Assembly (NCBI GenBank): GCA_965214125.1
Contig: CBDCBA010000002.1
Span: 1-53,993, forward strand
DNA: 53,993 bases
Source: CBDCBA01 sp965214125
Lineage (GTDB): Bacteria; Planctomycetota; Phycisphaerae; Tepidisphaerales; Tepidisphaeraceae
Direction: 5' to 3'
Shown here: positions 26,377 through 34,458 of the stretch, one piece after another
How the letters are laid out: the number at the start of each line of letters is the position of its first letter
How positions within the stretch are numbered: the stretch's first letter is position 1
Program-made: the position numbers and the translations under genes
The notes under the pieces: model-generated
Database searches by the model: none
Told to the model about the DNA's origin: nothing
Seen by the model: only the letters and a program-made list of their open reading frames with translations

Positions 26377-26576
26377 GGGGTGTCGAGGTAGGGGGCAAGG
26401 ATTCGGAACGGCCGTTCCGTAGTGGAGGCCACAGCGGCGCGGTGCGGGTTGATAAAGCGGCGGCGGGCCTCGATCGAGACGGCGGCCATACGGTCGACGT
26501 GGGCCTTAAGGGCGTCGGCCGCCTGCCGGCGCTGCTCGCCGGCGAGAACTTCGAGGGATGCGAGAACGGCGCTCAT
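26265..26576 (-). CDS. Small unknown protein, element 2
   Basis: Up to 103 residues; the first 70 look coding (VLASLEVLAGEQRRQAADAL, DRMAAVSIEARRRF). The start overlaps the upstream stop in an ATGA. The 3' end overlaps the next gene by 112 bp, so the true end or the next start may be misjudged. Unknown function. Confidence 0.45.
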   Translation of the reverse strand: MSAVLASLEVLAGEQRRQAADALKAHVDRMAAVSIEARRRFINPHRAAVASTTERPFRILAPYLDTPCHARFKLPMPSPLCWRRMPTSRIRRHSTSVSRPPIG

Positions 26577-26848
26577 GGCCGGCCCCCGCTCTTGAGGGGA
26601 AGGCCGGCCATCTGGCGCAGCTCCGCGATGCGCGCGGCGCTCGGCGCGGGGGCGTTGGGATCGGCACGGTCGAACAGCGCCAGCCTCGCCTTGAGGGTGG
26701 CCGTCTCCTGCCGGGCAATGGCGAGACTGCTGGCAAGCTGCTGAATCTCGGTGTCGGTCGGCGGTTGCGGCATTGGGGCAAGTGAGGGCGTTGGCATGGC
26801 CGTCTCGTTGGTGGGCGTCGAGGCCGGGGCATCACGCGGTTGCGGCAT
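26573..26848 (-). CDS. Small unknown protein, element 2
   Basis: 91 residues from the ATG at 26848. Pro/Thr-rich start, then a helix TEIQQLASSLAIARQETATL and a short C-terminal helix IAELRQMAGLPLK. It overlaps the upstream gene by 17 bp. No family recognised. Confidence 0.5.
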   Translation of the reverse strand: MPQPRDAPASTPTNETAMPTPSLAPMPQPPTDTEIQQLASSLAIARQETATLKARLALFDRADPNAPAPSAARIAELRQMAGLPLKSGGRP

Positions 26849-27356
26849 CGGCGACGCCAACACCGACGAGGTTCCACTCAACGTGACCGCCGGTGGTCTG
26901 CGTGGGCTCGTGGGCCGGGTCGACGGGGTACAAACCCGCCGACAGCCGGGGCGACTGGCTGCGGGCATAGCGGGCCTCATGGTCCGTGCCGCTGCGCTGC
27001 GTGGCGGCGAGCCGGGAGTTGGCAAAGTTCGCCTCGCGCTGCGCTCCCTCCAAGGTCTTGCGGGCAGCCTCCAGCTTTTCCAGCGCCTCCGCGTTGGCCT
27101 TGCTCAACGCAGGCAAATCGGCCTTTGCTTCAACGGCGTTACGCTCGGCTTTGAGCGTTTCTTTCGCGGCGTCGATGTCTGCACGCACGTGCTTCTGCTC
27201 GAGGCCCAGCACGGGCATGATCCGCCGCAGCGTGGCGGCATCGCCGTCGTCGGGCTCGTCGCGAGCGGCGCGGAAGATCAGGTCGGGATACACCGCCTTC
27301 GCTTCATCGCGGGCGGCGGTGTCTTCGGTCGTGATCTTGTCGAGCAGGTCGGGCAT
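26832..27356 (-). CDS. Coiled-coil protein, element 2
   Basis: 174 residues from the ATG at 27356. It begins MPDLLDKITTEDTAARDEAK, then RRIMPVLGLEQKHVRADIDA and a long coiled coil AKETLKAERNAVEAKAD onward to EKLEAARKTLEGAQREANF. A related gene with the same helix and following NSRL/NTRL-type segment is found, broken, in element 3 (42847-43424). Possibly a scaffold-like or tail-assembly protein; no evidence for either. Confidence 0.55.
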   Translation of the reverse strand: MPDLLDKITTEDTAARDEAKAVYPDLIFRAARDEPDDGDAATLRRIMPVLGLEQKHVRADIDAAKETLKAERNAVEAKADLPALSKANAEALEKLEAARKTLEGAQREANFANSRLAATQRSGTDHEARYARSQSPRLSAGLYPVDPAHEPTQTTGGHVEWNLVGVGVADAATA

Positions 27357-27415
27357 TGCGTCAAGTGGGTAAGGGGCGAACGGAAACGATGAACGGGAAA
27401 ACCCGACCCGCGGCG

Positions 27416-27655
27416 TTAGCCGCGAGCCGAGCCTCGACGTGACCGACCAGAGGTTTGAGCAGGACGGTCGGGGCGGGCCAACGATGCGGCGATCCGCTCG
27501 GCAGAGGCCGCGTCGTAGTGGGGCACGCCGTTGATCCGCAGCGCCGGCGACAGGCCGAGGCGGTTGGCCGCGGCGTGGATGCTCGACACCGGGCGGCGCA
27601 GGTGGCTGGCCAGATGTCCGATGCTGCTGATGTCCTGGGCGACGGCGGTTGCCAT
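27416..27655 (-). CDS. Small HTH protein, element 2
   Basis: 79 residues. It contains ISSIGHLASHLRRPVSSIHAAANRLGL, a helix-turn-helix pattern, followed by INGVPHYDAASAERIAASL, a MerR-like wing. Probably a DNA-binding regulator. Confidence 0.55.
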   Translation of the reverse strand: MATAVAQDISSIGHLASHLRRPVSSIHAAANRLGLSPALRINGVPHYDAASAERIAASLARPDRPAQTSGRSRRGSARG

Positions 27656-27721
27656 GATGGCCGCAGCCTAATGAGCGGCTTCGGGCGTATGTGTGCAGAG
27701 CACACACCGGCGAATAGTGAG

Positions 27722-28006
27722 TCAAAAAATCTCGTTGATGCGAAAGGGATGCCCGCACGTCAGGCACGCGACGTAGCGGACGATCCGCCCGTTGGGCAGC
27801 TCCGGGCGACGGTGGGTGCGGCGATGCTCGACGCCACCGCAGGCGGGACACTTCGCCGCCGGCACGTCCACCTCGTCGACCGCGCCGGGGCGTGACGCAC
27901 GCCGCACGATTGGCGCGAAGTCGTCAGCGTTCGGGGCGTCATCGTGCCGCTCGGCAAGGGCGGCCACGCGGGCGGCCTGTTGTTGCTGGTAGTCGTCGGC
28001 GGTCAT
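27722..28006 (-). CDS. Zinc-ribbon protein, element 2
   Basis: 94 residues. Two Cys pairs, CPACGG and CLTCGH, separated by about 30 residues, fit a zinc ribbon. The N-terminus is Gln/Ala-rich helix. It overlaps the upstream gene by four bases. Unknown function. Confidence 0.6.
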   Translation of the reverse strand: MTADDYQQQQAARVAALAERHDDAPNADDFAPIVRRASRPGAVDEVDVPAAKCPACGGVEHRRTHRRPELPNGRIVRYVACLTCGHPFRINEIF

Positions 28007-28500
28007 TCGCCCGCCTCGGCTTTGGCCTTCGCCCAGCCCTCGGGATCGAGCACCGGGGCGAGCGTGTCGACAACGAGCATGTTGAGCAATTCCACGCCGT
28101 CCTCGTTGCTCAACCGCTCGAAGGCGGCATCACCCATCACGCGATCCAACCGTGCCGCGAGCCGCTCCAGCGTCGCGCGGGGGATGCTGTCGAGGTCGTC
28201 ACCGAGCCAATCGCGCAAACACAGCGGACACGTCTCGTCGCCGAAGTGGTGGGCCTGAATCACGCCCGCGTCGCCTTGCCCGCCGCCGTGTTCCGGCGGT
28301 CGATCGCCATAGGCTGGCGACCACGCCCGGCGATCGGCGTGATGGGCGAGGATGCGGTCGCGCAGGTAGCCCGGCCACGGCGGATTGTCGAAGGGCCACA
28401 GCTCGTGGCGGGCCAGGGCGCGGGCCGATTGGCGGGCGACGCCCAGCATCTTGCCGAGCTGGCTGTAGTTCTCGATGGGTGCGGGATCGTTAAGAGACAT
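28003..28500 (-). CDS. Unknown protein with N-terminal HTH-like segment, element 2
   Basis: 165 residues. NYSQLGKMLGVARQSARALARHELWPF looks like a helix-turn-helix, followed by a Gly/His-rich stretch, CPLCLRDWLGDDL and a helical end LNMLVVDTLAPVLD. It could be a small-terminase-like DNA-binding protein, but I cannot show it. Confidence 0.5.
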   Translation of the reverse strand: MSLNDPAPIENYSQLGKMLGVARQSARALARHELWPFDNPPWPGYLRDRILAHHADRRAWSPAYGDRPPEHGGGQGDAGVIQAHHFGDETCPLCLRDWLGDDLDSIPRATLERLAARLDRVMGDAAFERLSNEDGVELLNMLVVDTLAPVLDPEGWAKAKAEAGE

Positions 28501-28849
28501 GGGCGGTTGGTGCGGAGCGCTTCGGGCAAGCCTGTCGGTCGGTTTGCCGTGATCGCCGGGGAAATCCCGCCAATCGGCGAGTAGCCAGCGCGGGCGGGAT
28601 AGTTAAAAACGTTGGTGAAAAATGCGCGAAAACCGGGAGGATGCGACCCGCAAGCTGCGCCAACCGGGCAAAGTACCTACGTATTCGGGGAGACGGTGGC
28701 GTGCCATCGCACGCGCGTTGGCTTTGCGAAGAGGACGCGAACGCCGCGTGTGTTCGGCCGCGCTGTTGGCTGTTGCCGCAGCGGGTCGCGTGGCGTGCCC
28801 CCGGAGTCGACGTCCCCGGCGGCATCCGCTGGCGTGGCACGATGCTCAT
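28490..28849 (-). CDS. Doubtful small gene, element 2
   Basis: 119 codons from an ATG at 28849 that overlaps the stop of the upstream frame (ATGA). The translation is rich in Arg, Ser and Ala and lacks clear secondary-structure pattern, so coding is uncertain. A more A/T-rich stretch at 28600-28630 may instead be a promoter for the following genes. Confidence 0.25.
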   Translation of the reverse strand: MSIVPRQRMPPGTSTPGARHATRCGNSQQRGRTHAAFASSSQSQRACDGTPPSPRIRRYFARLAQLAGRILPVFAHFSPTFLTIPPALATRRLAGFPRRSRQTDRQACPKRSAPTAHVS

Positions 28850-29076
28850 GGCCGTGCCTCCACGTTGCGGCGGCAGCCGTACACGCTGGCCGTCAGGCGG
28901 ATCGAGGCGTGCTTGCGCAGCCCGAACCTGGGCGGGGCCGACACGTCCACGCACCGGAAGTCGAGGGCGCGAAAGGCGTGCTTGAGCAGCTTGCGGGCGC
29001 GGCATTCGGCCGGAACGCTCGACGGCAGCGGGCGGAACTGAAACGTCCAAACGGGTGGGGTGTCACCGTTTGTCAC
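28846..29076 (-). CDS. Small unknown protein, element 2
   Basis: 76 residues from a GTG at 29076. VWTFQFRPLPSSVPAECRARK and ASIRLTASVYGCRRNVEA look like real protein. Its start lies inside the first iteron-like repeat pair. Unknown function. Confidence 0.4.
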   Translation of the reverse strand: MTNGDTPPVWTFQFRPLPSSVPAECRARKLLKHAFRALDFRCVDVSAPPRFGLRKHASIRLTASVYGCRRNVEARP

Positions 29077-29170
29077 CGTTGAATCAGAACTTAACCCTGT
29101 ACTCTCTCGCACCCGCCCGCGCCTGCGTGCGGGGGGTAGATCAGAAGTTGATGGTGACAAACGGTGACAA
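29061..29170. repeat. Inverted pairs of 10-bp repeats (candidate origin of element 2)
   Basis: The 10-mer GTTTGTCACC occurs as a tandem pair at 29061-29080 (TGTCACCGTT twice) and inverted as a pair at 29153-29170 (GGTGACAAAC then GGTGACAA). The 17-bp arms are perfect. They lie just after the helicase gene. P4 alpha protein binds repeats of similar type (GGTGAACAG) next to its gene; that likeness is suggestive only. Confidence 0.6.
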
Positions 29171-29201
29171 GCTCGCGTCGCCCCGGTCGTGTGATGGCCA
29201 T

Positions 29202-30722
29202 TCATACGATTTTCTCCGGTTTCAGGGCAATTCCGAGGTAGCGGTACTCCTGCATGCCGATGTCGTTTCGCCCTTGCCTACGGGTGACACGAGGCACTGC
29301 CGCGCCTAAATCCCGCCCGAACGTGCGCTTTGGGGTCGCTTTTAGGCCCTGCTCGTCACACCAACGACGCCACGCGCCGTACAGCTCGCCGGTCCAAACA
29401 GCGTGATCGCGGCCCCTCACGCACCAATCGCGAACGAACGCCGCCACCGGCGACCCCAGGTCGTCGAGGTCACGTTGCATTCGACTGCCGGCCTTTGGCT
29501 GCTCGAAGCGTCCGTTCTCCCGCAACATCGCCAGGCCCTGCATCGCCCACAACAGGATGCCCGGCAACTCCCCGGCGAGCCGGTCGCGCAAGCCGTGGTC
29601 CTCGCGACCGAGGTGGCTGCGACGCAAGGGAACGATGAGGAATCGGGAGGCGAGCGCGCCGCTGCTGTCGTTGAGTCGCGGCAGTTCATTGCTGGCGAAG
29701 ACGAGGCGGCAGTCGAGCTTCGCCGTGACTTCCTCGCGAAACTTGCGGTTGATCGGCAACGCGTCCTCGCCGGTGATGCTCAGGATGCGCTCGACAACGG
29801 CGGCTTGGTCGGCGCGCCCGCTGAGCCGCGCGTCGGGTAGCGTCGCGAGTCGGGTGGTCAGTAGACCGGCTAGACCAAAGTTAGACGCGATGCTTGCAAG
29901 CGTGAGGCTGGCGCTATTCTGGCGACCAACGAGGCTCCGAAGGATTTCGATGATCGTCCCCTTGCCAGACCGCTTCGGGCCGATCAGCATCAGCGCCTTC
30001 TGTTGCGATGTGTCCGGGGTCAGCAAGTAGCCTGCCCACATCTGGAGCAGCTTCCGCTCGTCGTCGCGCAACTTGAGGCTGTCGAGGAACGCCAGCCATT
30101 CCGCCGGCTCGCCCGCCTCGGGGTCGAAGTCGAACGGCAGCGCGGCCGGGCAGAACCAGCGCGGGTCCGGCAGCACGAGGGCGTCGCTGCCGGCGAGCCA
30201 GGCGTCGAGGTTCAGGATGCCGTTGCGAAAGGTGATGGCCGATCGCGGCGGCAGGTCCGGCGGGTTGTTGCCGATCCACTTCGGCGCGTCGCCCCGCACC
30301 TGCGCGACGGTCGCCCGCAGCGCCTCCACCGCATCGTCCCGCTGTCGCTTCGTTGGCTTGAACGGGCTGACGGTGCCGAGCGGTTCCCCTGCGCGGTTGA
30401 CGTCCGGCTTGAGCAGGCCGTCGAGGTGCCGCCAGACGTCGGCGGCCAGCAGCTCGTCTTCGAGGCGCTCGTGCCCGCAGCGGTCGCCCCGGCAAGCCCA
30501 CCATTCGGATGCGTACCTGAGCAGAGTGTGGTGCCCGTGGTGGGACCGACGCCACGTCGCGTAGTGCTCGGCGAGGCGCAGCGGGCTGGCGTCGCGAATC
30601 ACGTCGTCGCCGACGGGCCAGCCGTCGCCGTCGAGCATCACGCCGGCGGGCAGCTTTGGGCCGTCCGGCTTGATGTTCCCGCCGGCATCGGCGGGTTTGG
30701 GGTCGTAGAGCAGGCGGGTCAT
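29202..30722 (-). CDS. D5/P4-type primase-helicase (SF3 helicase)
   Basis: 506 residues from the ATG at 30722. A D5_N-like segment holds CRGDRCG and the motif ITFRNGILNLD; the helicase has Walker A GPKRSGKG at about residues 248-255, then LPDARLSGRADQAAVVERILSITGED, KLDCRLVFASNELPR with the SF3 sensor, and a C-terminal winged-helix region. It unwinds and primes element DNA. It overlaps the primase gene by four bases. Confidence 0.88.
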   Translation of the reverse strand: MTRLLYDPKPADAGGNIKPDGPKLPAGVMLDGDGWPVGDDVIRDASPLRLAEHYATWRRSHHGHHTLLRYASEWWACRGDRCGHERLEDELLAADVWRHLDGLLKPDVNRAGEPLGTVSPFKPTKRQRDDAVEALRATVAQVRGDAPKWIGNNPPDLPPRSAITFRNGILNLDAWLAGSDALVLPDPRWFCPAALPFDFDPEAGEPAEWLAFLDSLKLRDDERKLLQMWAGYLLTPDTSQQKALMLIGPKRSGKGTIIEILRSLVGRQNSASLTLASIASNFGLAGLLTTRLATLPDARLSGRADQAAVVERILSITGEDALPINRKFREEVTAKLDCRLVFASNELPRLNDSSGALASRFLIVPLRRSHLGREDHGLRDRLAGELPGILLWAMQGLAMLRENGRFEQPKAGSRMQRDLDDLGSPVAAFVRDWCVRGRDHAVWTGELYGAWRRWCDEQGLKATPKRTFGRDLGAAVPRVTRRQGRNDIGMQEYRYLGIALKPEKIV

Positions 30723-31648
30723 GCCGCCCCCTTCCTGCACCCGGACGCCGCGTTGAGCGTGGCGGTGCGGTAGTCGGGCCGATCCCACTTCGGCCGCATC
30801 AGCCCCGACAGGCGGAACAGCGCGTCGACGCGGGCGAGGTCGCCGTCGGTCCACCACAGCAGGTGCGAGACGAGGGCCAGGTCGGCCTCGCTTGCCGAGC
30901 CGTAGCGGCCGGTGTCACCTCGCCACAGGGCCGCCCGTCGCGGGCACCGGCACAGACGGCGAATCAGCAGTTCGTCGTCGTCGGTCGGCTCCGGGCACGG
31001 CGTCTTCGGCCCAGCCTGCTGCGGCTCGATCGACGGCAGCCGGGCGTACAGCCGCTGCATCGCCTCGGAGCAGTCGAGCAGGGCCGAAGGCTTGCCCGGC
31101 AGCTTGCGTCCCGTCAGGCAGAACAGGCGACCGTGGGTGTAAACCTCCACCGCGCCGTCACCCGGCAGCAGCTTGCCGTCGAGCTTGCGGCTGCGTCGGC
31201 CGGTGCCCTTCGTGCCGGGGCGGGTCGGCGGGCGCGGCCCCCGGCACCAGAACTTGACGCCGGTGCCGCTGGGGCTGACCTCGGCGTAGCTGTCGAGGGC
31301 GGCGACGATCGGCTCGGCCCAACCGCTCAGGCTGCCGTCGATCGGGCTGCGGCAGTCGTCAAGATCGACGCCGACAAGGCCGTCTTCCACCGCGAACATC
31401 ACAGCCAGCCCGTCAAAGCGGAACCGCGCGTCGGCGAGTCCGGCCAGCGCATCGCCGAACGTCACCCACGTCGCCGGGTCATTGCTCCGGGCGCGGGTGC
31501 CGTTGGGCTGGTACGGCACCTTCGTCGGGCCGTTGCCGCGATCCTCGCGCCGCCAACAACACCAGCGCGGGGCGTCGCGGAGCTCGGCGGGAACGGCGTC
31601 ATAGCCGGGGAAGGGGAGGCCGGCTTTGCGATGTTGGGCGCTACTCAT
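30719..31648 (-). CDS. Primase-polymerase-like protein (AEP superfamily)
   Basis: 309 residues from the ATG at 31648. WCCWRREDRGNGPTKVPYQPNG is a typical start; VGVDLDDC at about residues 92-99 holds the metal-binding aspartates; VSPSGTGVKFW is the conserved next motif, and VEVYTHGRLFCLTG the final one. It likely synthesises primers at the element origin together with the downstream helicase. C-terminal CRCPRRAALWRGDTG is the usual linker to helicases. Confidence 0.82.
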   Translation of the reverse strand: MSSAQHRKAGLPFPGYDAVPAELRDAPRWCCWRREDRGNGPTKVPYQPNGTRARSNDPATWVTFGDALAGLADARFRFDGLAVMFAVEDGLVGVDLDDCRSPIDGSLSGWAEPIVAALDSYAEVSPSGTGVKFWCRGPRPPTRPGTKGTGRRSRKLDGKLLPGDGAVEVYTHGRLFCLTGRKLPGKPSALLDCSEAMQRLYARLPSIEPQQAGPKTPCPEPTDDDELLIRRLCRCPRRAALWRGDTGRYGSASEADLALVSHLLWWTDGDLARVDALFRLSGLMRPKWDRPDYRTATLNAASGCRKGAA

Positions 31649-32561
31649 GGTCGCCCCCCCACCCGTCGAGTTCGAGGCGTTCGGCGAGGCCGGCGATGAA
31701 CAATCGCTCCGACTCTTCCGCTTCACGCAGGGCGTCGAGCTGCGACGGCGGCAGGTGCGATTCCAACACCGCCCGCAGCAGGAACCGAAGGTCGCGAGGC
31801 GCGATCGCGTCGACCTCGACGCTGCCGCCGTCGAACCCGGCCGCGCGGCTGTCGCTTTGCTTTGTCGGGCGCGTCGGCAGGCCGAAAGCCTGAATCTGGT
31901 AAGGCGTGACGGCTACCCGCTCAAACTCCAACTCGACTTCGGGCGCGTACCGCCGCAGGGTTTCCTCAATCTTCGCGGAGATGTTGACCCCGCTCGGGTC
32001 GTGGTCGCCGAAGTAGTAGACGAACACCCGCTTGCCCGCCGCGGCTTGATTGGCCATGGCCTCGGCGGCGCTATAGAGGAACGTCCGGGACGCGTACCCG
32101 CGGCTGACCATGAGCGGGACGTCGAACTCGTGCGCGACCGAATACATCACGCCCGTAAGCGCTTCCTTTTCTAGCCAGACCTCGACGTAGTCGTCCGAGT
32201 CTCGCCAGGCATCGCGGCGGTAGAGGGTTGCGGTTTGCTTCAGCAGTTCCGCAGGGCTCCCGTAAGAGCGTGTCTTACGCATCCACCGGGTGTTGTCGGT
32301 GATCCATGCCCAGGGAACGCGGCCGTTCTCGCGAAGTTCGATCAACCGGCGCCCGACGCGGTCGTAGTCGTTTTCGGTTTTGTCTATGAGGCCCGCGCTA
32401 ACGAGCCGGTAGTAGAGACCGCGGAGCGTGACTGGTTGCTCATCACGAATGGTGGCGACGATCACGTCGTCCAACGTCGCCAACTGCGCGTTCGTCAGGC
32501 GGTTGACCCGACGTCGTTTTCGGTTTGTGGGGCTAGCCTTAGAAACGGTGGCGGCGCTCAT
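31641..32561 (-). CDS. TopoVI-A/Spo11-like Toprim protein
   Basis: 306 residues from the ATG at 32561. A winged-helix start contains LRGLYYRLVSAGLID with a Tyr pair at 50-51, in the place of the DNA-cleaving Tyr of TopoVI-A/Spo11. WITDNTR follows. The Toprim core shows VWLEKEAL (Glu131) and YFGDHDPSG (about 184-191) with the acidic residues. It is shorter than TopoVI-A (about 360), without a B subunit nearby. Similar to virus-borne Mini-A proteins by my reading. Function in the element is unknown. Confidence 0.7.
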   Translation of the reverse strand: MSAATVSKASPTNRKRRRVNRLTNAQLATLDDVIVATIRDEQPVTLRGLYYRLVSAGLIDKTENDYDRVGRRLIELRENGRVPWAWITDNTRWMRKTRSYGSPAELLKQTATLYRRDAWRDSDDYVEVWLEKEALTGVMYSVAHEFDVPLMVSRGYASRTFLYSAAEAMANQAAAGKRVFVYYFGDHDPSGVNISAKIEETLRRYAPEVELEFERVAVTPYQIQAFGLPTRPTKQSDSRAAGFDGGSVEVDAIAPRDLRFLLRAVLESHLPPSQLDALREAEESERLFIAGLAERLELDGWGGDHE

Positions 32562-32857
32562 GGGTGTACCGCCTTCCGGGGGCGATCGAGCAGGTGGACG
32601 CCGATCACGTCGCGGTTGCGCGGCCAGATGCGGACCTGATAGCACTCCGGGATCAGGTCGAGGGCGTCGGCATCGGCGGCGTCGAGGTAGCCGCGGCCGT
32701 CGCGCAGGAGCGCGACGAGCAGGCGGCCGGCGGCGGCCCTCATGCTGGCGGGCTCCCGGCGGTCGCCGAGTTGGCGGCGCAGCTGCGCGGCCTCGATATC
32801 CGCCAAATCGAGCGGCTCGGGTTGTAAATCGGGGCGATGGCGGGCTAAAGTGTGCAT
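32558..32857 (-). CDS. Small conserved element protein (unknown)
   Basis: 99 residues from the ATG at 32857. RAAAGRLLVALLRDGRGYL then DAADADALDL matches the element 1 protein at 14179-14493. It ends four bases into the TopoVI-A-like gene. The conserved position, between AlpA-like gene and replication genes, suggests a role with replication or its control. Confidence 0.55.
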   Translation of the reverse strand: MHTLARHRPDLQPEPLDLADIEAAQLRRQLGDRREPASMRAAAGRLLVALLRDGRGYLDAADADALDLIPECYQVRIWPRNRDVIGVHLLDRPRKAVHP

Positions 32858-32910
32858 GCTTTGCAGATTTGGTTGGCGGCCCTGACCGGCCGCAGACGAA
32901 TGAATGACGG

Positions 32911-32932
32911 CCCCGCGTTTGGCGACGCGGGG
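32911..32932 (-). terminator. Hairpin after the AlpA-like gene of element 2
   Basis: An 8-bp stem CCCCGCGT/ACGCGGGG with six-base loop lies just after the stop of the AlpA-like gene at 32940. The following bases on the minus strand are only moderately T-rich. Element 1 has a hairpin in the same place. Confidence 0.5.
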
Positions 32933-32939
32933 TTCGTCG

Positions 32940-33176
32940 TTAGCTGGCGGAAACGAACTTGCCGTACCCGGTCCGCTCTGCGATGAAGCGGCGCACCTCG
33001 GACTCGCTGTAGCGGACCGTGACGGGCGACAGGTACGTCGGCAACGGGCCGGTGCTGGTCTCGCGGTATCGCTTGAGGGTTCGGTCGCTGACGCCGAGCA
33101 GGTGGGCGGTCGCATCCGGTTTCAGCAGGCGATCGACGCCCGCCCTTTTCGTGTCAGTCTGTACCATTTTGGCCAT
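32940..33176 (-). CDS. AlpA/excisionase-like HTH protein, element 2
   Basis: 78 residues from the ATG at 33176. DATAHLLGVSDRTLKRYRE is the HTH; VRYSESEVRRFIAERT the wing. Likely excisionase or early activator. Position is matched by 14599-14880 in element 1. Confidence 0.72.
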   Translation of the reverse strand: MAKMVQTDTKRAGVDRLLKPDATAHLLGVSDRTLKRYRETSTGPLPTYLSPVTVRYSESEVRRFIAERTGYGKFVSAS

Positions 33177-33265
33177 GCCCCCGTTGTAAGGGGGCAAAAA
33201 CCCTTGAGAAGAGCCTGTTTCGCGTACGTGCTCGTACGTGTTCGTAGGTGTTCGTTCGCGCGGCT

Positions 33266-34063
33266 TCAGTCGCAAAATTCGCGCTCGATCGCCTGTCGCG
33301 TGCGCGCGTCCAACGTGTCGAGCCGGACCTGTACCGTCCGTTTTGTCACTTCTCGCAGCCCGCTCTCGCGCAGCCGCGGCTTCGCCTTTCGCCACTCTGC
33401 CCCGTACGCCTTCGCGACGTTCCCCTTGGTCATCGGTGGCGACCAAGCCTCGGGGAGCGTTCCCCTCGCGGGCTTGGCGGTCTCGCCCATTGGAGCGACG
33501 CCCGCCGCGGCCTGCTGCTGCCGTTCTGCATCGCCCGGCTCGGCGGCGGAACCTTGAGACTCGCCGCCGCCGTTGACGTTGCGGAATCCGCCGCGGCTCG
33601 GAGCGTCGGCCTCGATGTCCCTTTGCACGGTGATTCGCATCCGGTGATGCAGTTCTTTCAGCGCACGTCCTGCGCCGGCTGCTGATTGCCCGCGGACGTG
33701 ATCGGAAAGGCGCATCAGTTCGTCGTAGCTGGCGGAGGCTGCGTCGGCGAACCCCTTCCGAATCGCCGTTGGATCGTCGTCGGCGAGTTCGGCGATGAGC
33801 GCGGCGTGATCCGCGTCGGCAGTCGATTCGAGGCATCGCTGGATGCCACCCAGAGCAGTCGTGACCTCGTCTAGCCGCTGCTCGTCTGTGAACATGGTTC
33901 CCGCCCGCCGCAGCGCGACGTGACACATGCGTGTGATGCTGCCAGCGGCGCGAACAAAGTCCTGGATGTCCTGCCCTTCGTTCGCCCTCGCCCATACGTC
34001 GACCGACACCGCAATGCGCAGCAGCAGGTCGGCTAGCGGCTCGCGCGCGTACTCGTCGCTCAT
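33266..34063 (-). CDS. Unknown early protein, element 2
   Basis: 265 residues from the ATG at 34063 (MSDEYAREPL). Helical N-terminal half (LLLRIAVSVDVWARANEGQ, TTALGGIQRCLES), a Gly/Gln-rich linker, and a C-terminal MTKGNVAKAYGAEWRKAKPRLRES, which looks like a DNA-binding winged helix. No family recognised. The space 34064-34257 holds nothing I can support. Confidence 0.5.
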   Translation of the reverse strand: MSDEYAREPLADLLLRIAVSVDVWARANEGQDIQDFVRAAGSITRMCHVALRRAGTMFTDEQRLDEVTTALGGIQRCLESTADADHAALIAELADDDPTAIRKGFADAASASYDELMRLSDHVRGQSAAGAGRALKELHHRMRITVQRDIEADAPSRGGFRNVNGGGESQGSAAEPGDAERQQQAAAGVAPMGETAKPARGTLPEAWSPPMTKGNVAKAYGAEWRKAKPRLRESGLREVTKRTVQVRLDTLDARTRQAIEREFCD

Positions 34064-34257
34064 GGTCCGTTCCTTGTTCTGAACCGGCGGGCCAGGCACG
34101 GGCGGCGGGAACGGTTCGCCGCTGGCGTGCCCGGCCGCGCGTGTGATCAGCACGCTCGCCGGTGGTCTGGTTGTCGGGTGCCATCATCGCCTCCGTTGGT
34201 CGATGGGCAAAGCCGCCGGACCCGCGTCAGCAGGCCCGGCAGCGGGTGGGGTGGGGG

Positions 34258-34458
34258 TCACTTCGCCGCCGGGGTCGGGACGTCGAAGAGGTACATCTGC
34301 CCGTCGTGGTCGCTGCGGTACAGCGCCAGCTCGCGGGCGACGCGGGCGGCGTGCCGCTCGACACGCCGGGCACGCTCGAGGCGCAGGGCCGGGTCGCGGG
34401 TCCGCTTGGCCCGCCGCCCGCCGTTGTCGCGAACGGCGCCGGGGCGCTTGCCCTTCAT
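34258..34458 (-). CDS. Small basic protein, element 2
   Basis: 66 residues, very basic in the first half, with LYRSDHDGQMYLFDVP at the end, which looks like a small beta element. It overlaps the upstream gene in an ATGA. Unknown. Confidence 0.5.
   Translation of the reverse strand: MKGKRPGAVRDNGGRRAKRTRDPALRLERARRVERHAARVARELALYRSDHDGQMYLFDVPTPAAK

Noticed and set aside
28622..29041. Rightward frame of 139 codons in element 2
   Set aside because: Arg/Ala-rich and opposite to more plausible small leftward genes; no ribosome site.
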